From Alteriqipengyuania flavescens (GTDB lineage: Bacteria > Pseudomonadota > Alphaproteobacteria > Sphingomonadales > Sphingomonadaceae): a stretch of DNA of 64,000 nucleotides. The position numbers and the translations under genes were made by a program. The stretch spans positions 1,364,001 to 1,428,000 of the forward strand of contig NZ_CP129107.1 in NCBI RefSeq assembly GCF_030406725.1, in the 5' to 3' direction. Shown here piece after piece: positions 33,217 through 39,930 of the stretch (position 1 is its first letter; every line of letters starts with the position of its first letter). The notes beneath the pieces were generated by a model, which saw nothing but the letters and a program-made list of their open reading frames with translations, ran no database searches and was not told the DNA's origin.

Positions 33217-34281
33217 CTAGGCCCAATAGCGATTGACTGTGCTTCTTAATCGTGACTCGATCTGTTCACGCAAATCAGCGAAATGTTCGGCTTTCACAAT
33301 CCAGTTCTTATACTTCGGTTGCCAGCGACCCCTGCCTCGAACGGTGCCACGAACTACCTCGATCAACGGTTTCGCCGGCGGATTGCGAATTGCAACTTCA
33401 CCGTTTCCAAGCTCGCGGAAGGTGATTTCGCCGTGTGGGGTGCCAAGCGGCGAAAGATCGAGCCTCGATTGCTGTGAACTGGGCGTCTCTGGAGAAGACG
33501 CGTTCCGTTTCACCGGCAACCGGTGGACGTTGTCAGCTTTTCGAGCGCCTTCTTCAGCCTGATCTCCCTGACCAAGCCCAAGCCGCCGTTCCCAATCGAA
33601 TGTTATTGGTTCATGAGCTTCACACAATGCGGCGCCAAGCCCGCGAAGCCAGTTAGTGTCGCGCTTCTCCCAGAATCTACCTGCGCACATCCGCATCGCG
33701 GATAGGACGCCAACCTTTTCAGCCTGGTCCCTCCACCATGAGGGGAACTGGTCCCACTTCACGATTGTCACATCTTCCGGGATCTCGCGTCGATCCACGC
33801 TCGATTTGGGAGCACAAAGGACCATCGGCAGGACCTCGAGATACCCATACCCATTTTCTTCGAGCCAGCGCCGAAGAACGATGGCTTGCAAGCGGGCCTG
33901 TTCGATAGGCGAAGGAACAGGTTGCGGGCGATTTCCGTACCAGATCGTCCATTCACCGTGTGCGTCGCACTGCAGTCGCCCGCCGTAATTCTTGGTCTCG
34001 CACAGCCAGATACGGCCTTGCACGCGATGGATCACGAGATGGTCGATCTGCGCGTATTCTCCGCGCACGCCTATGCGAATATCGTGCAGCAGCCCCATCC
34101 GGTCGGATTCGCCGAATTCCCGGTTCATGATGCGTGCGGCTTCGCGCTCGCCCGCGGTCCCTGCGATCAACTTCGCATATTCTTCGTCGAGGCGTTTTTT
34201 CTGAGCCGGATTGCACCGGCCGGCCAAGAGTGTGAGCGCGGCAATGTCGTCGCGGCGACCATCGCAATCTTTCAAATTCAT
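33217..34281 (-). CDS. NERD-domain protein (putative nuclease), accessory
   Basis: 354 residues. The N-terminal nuclease-related domain has AGTAGEREAAR (Gly-x-x-Gly-Glu), YAQIDHLVIH (Asp80) and IWLCETKNYGG (Glu95, Lys97), the PD-(D/E)xK-like core of NERD. The middle is low-complexity; the C-terminal KPLIEVVRGTVRGRGRWQPK and YKNWIVKAEH segment looks like a second small domain. NERD proteins occur with plasmids, helicases and defence genes, but no partner gene is adjacent. GC is clearly lower than the neighbours and codon use is less biased, suggesting acquisition by transfer between the smr and aroC genes. Confidence 0.8.
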   Translation of the reverse strand: MNLKDCDGRRDDIAALTLLAGRCNPAQKKRLDEEYAKLIAGTAGEREAARIMNREFGESDRMGLLHDIRIGVRGEYAQIDHLVIHRVQGRIWLCETKNYGGRLQCDAHGEWTIWYGNRPQPVPSPIEQARLQAIVLRRWLEENGYGYLEVLPMVLCAPKSSVDRREIPEDVTIVKWDQFPSWWRDQAEKVGVLSAMRMCAGRFWEKRDTNWLRGLGAALCEAHEPITFDWERRLGLGQGDQAEEGARKADNVHRLPVKRNASSPETPSSQQSRLDLSPLGTPHGEITFRELGNGEVAIRNPPAKPLIEVVRGTVRGRGRWQPKYKNWIVKAEHFADLREQIESRLRSTVNRYWA

Positions 34282-34338
34282 ATCAGATTCTCCAATGGCA
34301 CAATCAGTTAGGCCGTCGGAGTTAAAGCCAGGTTTCTC

Positions 34339-35412
34339 CTACCCGCACTGCCCGCGGTGCATCATCATCTGGTCGGCCAGCACCAGCGCCATCATCGCTT
34401 CTACCACTGGCGTGCCGCGGATGCCGACGCAGGGGTCGTGGCGGCCCTTGGTGCGGATTTCGGTCGCCGTGCCCTCGCGGTCGATGGTTTCGACCGGCGT
34501 CAGGATGGAACTGGTCGGCTTGAAGGCCACGCGGCAGGTCACCGGCTGGCCGGTGCTGATACCGCCCGCGAAGCCACCGGCGTGGTTGGCGAGGAATTCG
34601 GGCTTATCGCCATCGGGTCCGGGCCGCATTGGGTCGGCGTTGCTCTCCCCGGTGCCGCGCGCGGCATCGAAACCGTCGCCGATCTCCACGCCTTTTACCG
34701 CGTTGATGCTCATCATCGCGCCCGCAAGTTCGGCGTCCAGCTTGGCATAGAGCGGCGCGCCCCAGCCCGCTGGCACGCCTTCGGCCCGGCATTCCACCAC
34801 CGCGCCCAGCGATGATCCGGCTTTGCGCGCTTCGTCCACCAGCGTCTCCCACCGCTTCGCCGCTTCCGGGTCGGGGCAGAAGAAGGGGTTGCGCGCAATC
34901 TCGCCCGCGTCAAAGCGCGCCGGATCGATGCGGTCGCCGCCGATTTCCGCGACATAGGCCGTCAGCGTCACCTGTGGGATCACCAGCCGCGCGATCGCAC
35001 CCGCAGCCACGCGCATGGCGGTTTCCCGCGCGCTCGACCGCCCGCCGCCGCGATAGTCGCGCAGGCCGTATTTCGCGTCGTAGGCGTAATCCGCGTGGCC
35101 GGGGCGATAGGCTTTGGCGACTTCAGAATAATCCTTGCTGCGTTGGTCCACGTTCTCGATCATCAGGCTGATCGGCGTGCCCGTGGTCTGCCCTTCGAAA
35201 ACACCGGACAGGATGCGGACCCTGTCCGGCTCCTGCCGCTGGGTGGTGAACTTGCTCTGCCCAGGTCGGCGTCGGTCGAGGAAGGGTTGGATGTCTTCTT
35301 CCGAAAGGGCGAGCCCCGGCGGGCACCCGTCCACCACCGCGCCGATGGCCGGGCCGTGGCTTTCGCCCCAGGTGGTGACGCGCAGCAGGTGGCCGAAGCT
35401 GTTGTAACTCAT
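34339..35412 (-). CDS. aroC: Chorismate synthase
   Basis: 357 residues. It begins [20 protein letters not shown] and has [58 protein letters not shown] and [18 protein letters not shown], all conserved FMN/EPSP-binding segments. It makes chorismate, the branch point for aromatic amino acids; pheA at 61349 uses it. The ATG at 35412 faces away from ruvA across a 155-bp region holding a tandem repeat. Confidence 0.96.
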   Translation of the reverse strand: MSYNSFGHLLRVTTWGESHGPAIGAVVDGCPPGLALSEEDIQPFLDRRRPGQSKFTTQRQEPDRVRILSGVFEGQTTGTPISLMIENVDQRSKDYSEVAKAYRPGHADYAYDAKYGLRDYRGGGRSSARETAMRVAAGAIARLVIPQVTLTAYVAEIGGDRIDPARFDAGEIARNPFFCPDPEAAKRWETLVDEARKAGSSLGAVVECRAEGVPAGWGAPLYAKLDAELAGAMMSINAVKGVEIGDGFDAARGTGESNADPMRPGPDGDKPEFLANHAGGFAGGISTGQPVTCRVAFKPTSSILTPVETIDREGTATEIRTKGRHDPCVGIRGTPVVEAMMALVLADQMMMHRGQCG

Positions 35413-35493
35413 GGCCCGGTTTCCTGCCGCAACTGTGAACGCCTGTCCATTAGCGCTGGACCAAGGGTTTCTTGTGCCGCAAGAACAAAACGC

Positions 35494-35565
35494 GCTCAAG
35501 CAGCGAAGCGGTAGCGCACACAGGGTGGGGCTCAAGCAGCGAAGCGGTAGCGCAAAACGGGTAGG
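35494..35565 (+). repeat. Two-copy 36-bp tandem repeat upstream of ruvA
   Basis: The units are 35494-35529 and 35530-35565. Their first 25 bases (starting gctcaagcagcgaagcggta) are identical and the last 11 are similar (acacagggtgg versus aaaacgggtag region). The second unit ends 3 bases before the ruvA ATG, so the repeat forms the ruvA leader. A degenerate core copy lies at 4588-4602. Confidence 0.85.
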
Positions 35566-35567
35566 GT

Positions 35568-36182
35568 ATGATTGCGAAACTAAACGGCGTATTGGATGAG
35601 AGCGGAGCCGACTGGGCCGTGCTGGATGTTCGCGGCGTCGGCTATCTCGTCCATTGCTCTGCCAAGACGCTCGCTGCGTTGGGTGAGAAGGGGGAGGCGG
35701 CGACGCTGTTCACCGACCTGCAGGTGAGCGAGAACGACATGCGCCTGCTCGGCTTCGCTAGCGCGGAGGAGCGGGACTGGTTCCGCCAGCTAACGAATGT
35801 GCAGGGTGTCGGCAGCAAGGTCGCGCTGGCCATCCTCAGCGCGCTCAGCCCCGGCGAACTGCGCGATGCCTGCGCCGGCGGCGATGCGGCCAGCGTGGCG
35901 CGCGCGCAAGGTGTGGGGCCGAAGCTGGCCGGCCGGATCGTCAACGAGCTCAAGGAAAAGGCCCTAACCCTCCCAGGCGCGATGCCCGGCGGCGGGGCGA
36001 GCGGCGATGTCGCGGTGACGCCGGCCGGCCCTGCCAGCGCCGATGCGGTGAGCGCGCTCGAAAACCTCGGCTTCAAACCCGCAGTGGCTGCGAGGGCCGT
36101 GGCTGCCGCGCAAGGCGAGTTGGGCGAAGGGGCCAGCGAAAGCGACCTGATCCGCGTCGCGCTGAAGAAGGCGGCGGGGTGA
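35568..36182 (+). CDS. ruvA: Holliday junction branch-migration protein RuvA
   Basis: 204 residues. N-terminal OB fold ([20 protein letters not shown], then GYLVHC), two helix-hairpin-helix motifs ([20 protein letters not shown] and [20 protein letters not shown]), an acidic-pin region, and a C-terminal domain ([20 protein letters not shown]) that contacts RuvB. The ruvB gene starts 436 bases downstream, separated by an antisense GIY-YIG gene, unlike the usual tight ruvA-ruvB pair. There is no ruvC in the window. Confidence 0.95.
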   Translation: MIAKLNGVLDESGADWAVLDVRGVGYLVHCSAKTLAALGEKGEAATLFTDLQVSENDMRLLGFASAEERDWFRQLTNVQGVGSKVALAILSALSPGELRDACAGGDAASVARAQGVGPKLAGRIVNELKEKALTLPGAMPGGGASGDVAVTPAGPASADAVSALENLGFKPAVAARAVAAAQGELGEGASESDLIRVALKKAAG

Positions 36183-36200
36183 TGGACGCCCATAGATTCC

Positions 36201-36229
36201 GTCATCCTGAACTTGTTTCAGGATCCATC
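36201..36229 (+). repeat. Palindromic repeat, left copy
   Basis: atcctgaa (36204-36211) pairs with ttcaggat (36217-36224) around cttgt. The surrounding gtcatcctgaacttgtttca is a sequence style seen dispersed in many sphingomonad and erythrobacter genomes. It contains the stop codon (36218-36220, minus strand) of the GIY-YIG gene and lies 18 bases after the ruvA stop. Confidence 0.8.
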
Positions 36230-36553
36230 CAGCCCCGTGCGTGGAGCTATTGGCTCGAAACCAAGACCGGGCGCCAGGTCATGCCAGTCCGGGTTCTCGC
36301 TTTCGATGAGGTTGATTTTCCATTGCCGGTGCCACCGCTTAAGCTGTTTCTCCCGCAGGATCGCTCTTTCCATGTCGCCGAACTGTTCGAAACGGACGAG
36401 CCGATTGACACCGTATTTGCTCGTAAATCCAGGAGATGCACGCGTGCGGTGCAGGTGCAGTCGCCTGACGAGGTCGCTCGTCACGCCGATATAGAGCGTC
36501 CCGTAAGGCCGGCTCGCCAGGATATAAACGATCGGATCGCGCGCGGGCTGCAT
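36218..36553 (-). CDS. GIY-YIG family nuclease, flanked by hairpin repeats
   Basis: 111 residues from ATG 36553. The GIY-YIG core is IVYILASRPYGTLYIGVTSD (the first motif is VYI, the second YIG), followed by the catalytic Arg in DLVRRL, a conserved Tyr/Phe region TSKYGVNRLVRFEQF, and the metal-binding Glu in ILREKQLKRWHR. This is the small single-domain group related to YhbQ. The frame is open to ATG 36598, which would translate the right repeat as MLNLFQHP; neither start has a clear ribosome-binding site. The stop is inside the left repeat. The gene is antisense within the ruvA-ruvB interval, so it looks like an inserted unit. Confidence 0.85.
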   Translation of the reverse strand: MQPARDPIVYILASRPYGTLYIGVTSDLVRRLHLHRTRASPGFTSKYGVNRLVRFEQFGDMERAILREKQLKRWHRQWKINLIESENPDWHDLAPGLGFEPIAPRTGLDGS

Positions 36554-36575
36554 CTGTGCCAGCGTGCCGATAGTT

Positions 36576-36602
36576 GGATGCTGAAACAAGTTCAGCATGA
36601 CC
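36576..36602 (-). repeat. Palindromic repeat, right (inverted) copy
   Basis: atgctgaa (36578-36585) pairs with ttcagcat (36591-36598) around acaag. On the minus strand it reads gtcatgctgaacttgtttca, matching the left copy except for one stem position, where a C-G pair has become G-C on both arms. It lies 17 bases before the ruvB ATG. Confidence 0.8.
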
Positions 36603-36618
36603 GAGCGTGTAAAACAGC

Positions 36619-37677
36619 ATGAGCGCAAACCCCGATCTCACCCCCGAACGCCTGCCGGACGATCCGGATGCGGCGCTGCGGCCCAAGAGCCTGGCCGAAT
36701 TCATCGGGCAGGCTGCGGCGAAGGACAATCTGGCGGTCTTCATCGAGGCGGCGAAGAGGCGCGGCGAGGCGATGGACCACGCGCTGTTCTTCGGCCCGCC
36801 GGGTCTGGGGAAGACCACCCTTGCGCAGATCGTCGCGGCGGAACTGGGCGTGGGCTTCCGCGCCACCAGCGGGCCGGTGATCGCAAAATCGGGCGATCTC
36901 GCCGCACTGCTCACGAACCTCGAGCCCAACGACGTCCTCTTCATCGACGAGATCCACCGCTTGAATCCAGTGGTGGAAGAAGTGCTGTACCCGGCGATGG
37001 AGGATCGCGCGCTCGACCTCATCATCGGCGAAGGTCCTTCGGCACGCAGCGTGCGGATCGACTTGCCGCCCTTCACCCTGGTCGGCGCGACGACCCGGCA
37101 GGGCCTGCTGACGACGCCGCTGCGCGACCGCTTCGGCATTCCGGTGCGGCTCAACTTCTATACGGAGGACGAGCTGTCCCGCGTAGTCACCCGCGGCGCC
37201 CGACTGCTCGGCCTTGCCATCGACGATGCGGGCGCGCGCGAGATCGCGCGGCGCGCACGCGGAACGCCGCGCGTGGCCGGGCGACTGATGCGCCGCGTGC
37301 GGGATTTTGCGGAAGTCTCCGGCGGCGGCACCGTCACCGCCGACATCGCGGACAAGGCGCTGACCCGGCTGGAAGTCGACAGCCTTGGCCTCGATGCGAT
37401 GGACCGGCGCTATCTCACCATGATCGCCGACATTTATCGCGGCGGACCGGTGGGGGTGGAAACGCTCGCCGCAGGCCTCGCCGAACCGCGCGACACGGTG
37501 GAAGAGGTGATCGAACCCTACCTCATCCAGCTCGGCCTGATCGCCCGCACGGCGCGGGGGCGTTGCCTCAATTCGCTCGGCTGGAAGCACCTGGGGCTGG
37601 CCCCGCCGCAAGGGCCGGCAGGCGATTCGCGCGGCGGCGAAACCGGTGGGCAAGGCGGGCTTTTCGAAGCCGATTAA
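36619..37677 (+). CDS. ruvB: Holliday junction helicase RuvB
   Basis: 352 residues. AAA+ motor with Walker [16 protein letters not shown], Walker [12 protein letters not shown], sensor/arginine-finger region [18 protein letters not shown], and a winged-helix C-terminus ([17 protein letters not shown]). The N-terminal [12 protein letters not shown] is typical. It drives branch migration with RuvA. The C-terminus carries a Gly-rich extension ([18 protein letters not shown]). Because of the insertion, its promoter or readthrough must pass the GIY-YIG unit. Confidence 0.96.
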   Translation: MSANPDLTPERLPDDPDAALRPKSLAEFIGQAAAKDNLAVFIEAAKRRGEAMDHALFFGPPGLGKTTLAQIVAAELGVGFRATSGPVIAKSGDLAALLTNLEPNDVLFIDEIHRLNPVVEEVLYPAMEDRALDLIIGEGPSARSVRIDLPPFTLVGATTRQGLLTTPLRDRFGIPVRLNFYTEDELSRVVTRGARLLGLAIDDAGAREIARRARGTPRVAGRLMRRVRDFAEVSGGGTVTADIADKALTRLEVDSLGLDAMDRRYLTMIADIYRGGPVGVETLAAGLAEPRDTVEEVIEPYLIQLGLIARTARGRCLNSLGWKHLGLAPPQGPAGDSRGGETGGQGGLFEAD

Positions 37678-37907
37678 CCACGTCGCCGGGCGGTAATCGT
37701 AAGGTTTTCCGGCCAATTGGGTGCCATAACGGGACAACCCGCTACCGCGGCCCCGAAACACCCCTAAAAAATCGTCACCGCTGCGGCAAATGCTGGTTAA
37801 CGCGATTGCGATAGGCGCTCTTCACCCGTCTCTTGGCAGAACGGAATCAACCCAACCCGCCGGAATCCGTCCGGAGCAGAGTCGAATTGATGAAGAGAGA
37901 TTAGACC

Positions 37908-39374
37908 ATGTCGGTACGTACGGCCCTTGCCAAACTCTCCGCGGCGGCGGCAGGCGGTGCGCTTGTCGGCGGCGGGGCGGTTCATGTCGCCGAGCCCCAG
38001 GCAGCGCAGGTCGAGTACAAGACGGTCAAGAGCGTCAAGGATACGCCATGGGTGCGTGAGCGCCAGATCCGCCGGGTCGTCGAACGGCCCGAACGGCGGG
38101 TGCGCCGCATCCGCCGCGTGGTCGAGCGCGAGCCGGAGTGCGTTTCCGGCCAGTTCGTCCAGCACCTGCCGGCCGGCATGCACGCCGGCGACGCGGGCAC
38201 ATCCTATGTAGAAGGCCGCGGCTATTGCATCGAACGCCAGTTCGCCATGGCTGCCATCCCGATGCCGCTTCCGCTGCCCCCGCTCCCGCCGGTCGGCGGC
38301 AGTGGCGGCGGCGGGCCGGTCATCATCGGCGGCTCGGGCGGCTTCGGCGGCGGTTTCGGAGGCGGCTTCTTCGGCGGTTTCTTCGGTGGCGGCGGTGGTG
38401 GCGGCGCCAATGTGGAGATTTCCTCCACCACGACCGGTGGCGGCGAAACCTCCGGCGGCATCGTGATCGACATCGACAATTCGAACAACGGCGGCTCGAC
38501 CTCCACCTCGACCTCTGGCGGCAGCACGTCGACCTCGACGGGCGGCGTGACGAGCACGACCTCCACCGGCGGTTCCTCGACCTCCACCGGCGGCGTGACC
38601 AGCACGACTTCCAGCTCCACGGGCGGTTTCACCAGCACCACGTCGAGCTCGACCGGCGGTGTCACGACCACCACGGGCGGGGTGACGAGCACGACCGGCG
38701 GCGTGACCAGCACGTCCTCGTCCTCGGGCAACATTACCTCGTCCTCGAGCGGATCGAGCAGTTCTTCCACCTCGTCGAGCACCAGCTCGTCGGGCGGCGG
38801 CAGCACCTCGACCTCCACCAGCGGCGGGACGACCGGCGGCATGACGTCGGGCGGCAAGCCGGGCACGAGCACGGGCGGCAACACCACTTCGGGCAACATC
38901 ACCAGCACCGGCGGTTCGACCACCTCGACCACCACCGGCGGGATCACCTCGACCACCACGGGCGGGCCGGTGACCAGCACGACCTCGACGGGCGGCAACA
39001 CGACTTCGACCTCGACCGGCGGTGTCAGCACGACCACCACCACGGGCGGTTTCACCACCAGCGGCAGCAGCGGGGCGACGAGTTCGGGCGGCATCTCGAC
39101 CACCACCGGCGGCGTCACCACGACCACCGGCGGCGTGACGAGCACCAGCTCCTCTTCGGGCAACATCACCTCGACTTCGAGCGGTTCGAGCTCGACTTCG
39201 ACTTCGTCCTCCACGTCGGGCAGCTCCAGCAGCTCGACGAGCACCAGCTCGAGCGGCGGCAGCACCACCAGCGGCACGCAGGTCCCTGCGCCGCCGATAG
39301 CCATCCTCTTCGGCCTGGGTGCGGCAGCCGTGTTCGGTCGCCGCAAGTGGGGCCGCAAGGCGAAGGAAGACTGA
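37908..39374 (+). CDS. Secreted Ser/Thr/Gly-repeat protein with PEP-CTERM-like tail
   Basis: 488 residues. N-terminal signal-like segment (LSAAAAGGALVGGGAVHVAE); a basic conserved block (residues about 47-75, RQIRRVVERPERRVRRIRR) with two nearby Cys; a Pro- then Gly/Phe-rich stretch; about 265 residues of low-complexity TSTTSTGG, STSTGGVTS and SSSGNITS repeats; then VPAPPIAILFGLGAAAVFGR and a basic end. The tail follows the PEP-CTERM pattern (VPxP motif, hydrophobic helix, Arg/Lys cluster), so exosortase processing and surface display are inferred. The repeats suggest O-glycosylation. The codon pattern (third-position G/C) supports this frame over others. Start ATG 37908 follows gaagagag. Confidence 0.75.
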   Translation: MSVRTALAKLSAAAAGGALVGGGAVHVAEPQAAQVEYKTVKSVKDTPWVRERQIRRVVERPERRVRRIRRVVEREPECVSGQFVQHLPAGMHAGDAGTSYVEGRGYCIERQFAMAAIPMPLPLPPLPPVGGSGGGGPVIIGGSGGFGGGFGGGFFGGFFGGGGGGGANVEISSTTTGGGETSGGIVIDIDNSNNGGSTSTSTSGGSTSTSTGGVTSTTSTGGSSTSTGGVTSTTSSSTGGFTSTTSSSTGGVTTTTGGVTSTTGGVTSTSSSSGNITSSSSGSSSSSTSSSTSSSGGGSTSTSTSGGTTGGMTSGGKPGTSTGGNTTSGNITSTGGSTTSTTTGGITSTTTGGPVTSTTSTGGNTTSTSTGGVSTTTTTGGFTTSGSSGATSSGGISTTTGGVTTTTGGVTSTSSSSGNITSTSSGSSSTSTSSSTSGSSSSSTSTSSSGGSTTSGTQVPAPPIAILFGLGAAAVFGRRKWGRKAKED

Positions 39375-39436
39375 GCCGAAGCGCACGCGAATACCCCTGG
39401 CGTCCGGCGACCGACCTCACGCCGGCGCGCCAAGGA

Positions 39437-39471
39437 AAAGGGCGGCACTGCATCGCGCAGCGCCGCCCTTT
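39437..39471. terminator. Bidirectional terminator
   Basis: aaagggcggc (39437-39446) pairs perfectly over 10 bases with gccgcccttt (39462-39471). It lies between the convergent repeat-protein gene (ends 39374) and rhodanese gene (ends 39499), with T-rich flanks in both directions. Confidence 0.75.
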
Positions 39472-39498
39472 CTATCGTTTCAAGCTATCCGGAAGCCG

Positions 39499-39930
39499 CT
39501 ATTCGCCGCCGACGAGGACCCGCTGCGAGGGTTCGCGCGCCGTCCACGCCTTGATGCCGCCTTCCAGGTGCCGGACGCGCGCGCCGGTATGCTTCGCCAG
39601 CATTTCGGCCGCCCGCGCCGAGCGTTTGCCCGAGCGGCAATAGAGGATCGTCTCGCGCGCTTTTTCCATCGGGATCGCCGCCGGATCGAAGGTCTCCACC
39701 GGCCCGTTGAGTGCGCCCGGCAGGCGGCCCGCCGCGAATTCCTCCGGCGTGCGGACATCGATCACGATCGCCTCGCCCGCCTCGATCAGCGCGGCAAGGT
39801 CTGCTGCCGCGATCGTTTCGACACTGCCTTCATCGGGCAGCGCCTTTACGTCGAGCTGCTCGGACGGCGGCGTACGCTCGCATCCCGCGAGCGCCAGCGC
39901 CACGACCGCCGCGCCGGCCAGCAGCCGCAT
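39499..39930 (-). CDS. Rhodanese-domain lipoprotein
   Basis: 143 residues. [17 protein letters not shown] is a lipoprotein signal with lipobox LAGC. The rhodanese domain has VIDVRTPEEFAAGRLPGALN, the active-site loop YCRSGKRSARAA with the catalytic Cys, and GGIKAWTARE. It would transfer sulfane sulfur in the periplasm, perhaps for cyanide or redox handling; substrate unknown. The ATG at 39930 overlaps the acnA stop by one base (TGATG), so it is translated with acnA. Confidence 0.87.
   Translation of the reverse strand: MRLLAGAAVVALALAGCERTPPSEQLDVKALPDEGSVETIAAADLAALIEAGEAIVIDVRTPEEFAAGRLPGALNGPVETFDPAAIPMEKARETILYCRSGKRSARAAEMLAKHTGARVRHLEGGIKAWTAREPSQRVLVGGE

Noticed and set aside
35494-35565. 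Tandem repeat as the start of a CRISPR array
   Set aside because: Only two units, contiguous without spacers, and no cas genes nearby.
38222-39448. A 408-codon open frame on the minus strand rich in Val, Glu and Pro
   Set aside because: It is the complement of the Ser/Thr/Gly repeat gene; low-complexity codons leave all frames open. It has no ribosome-binding site or domain.
38138-39643. A 501-codon plus-strand frame rich in His, Asp and Arg overlapping the repeat gene
   Set aside because: Out-of-frame reading of the repeats; composition is unlike any real protein and the +0 frame has the signal peptide and sorting tail.
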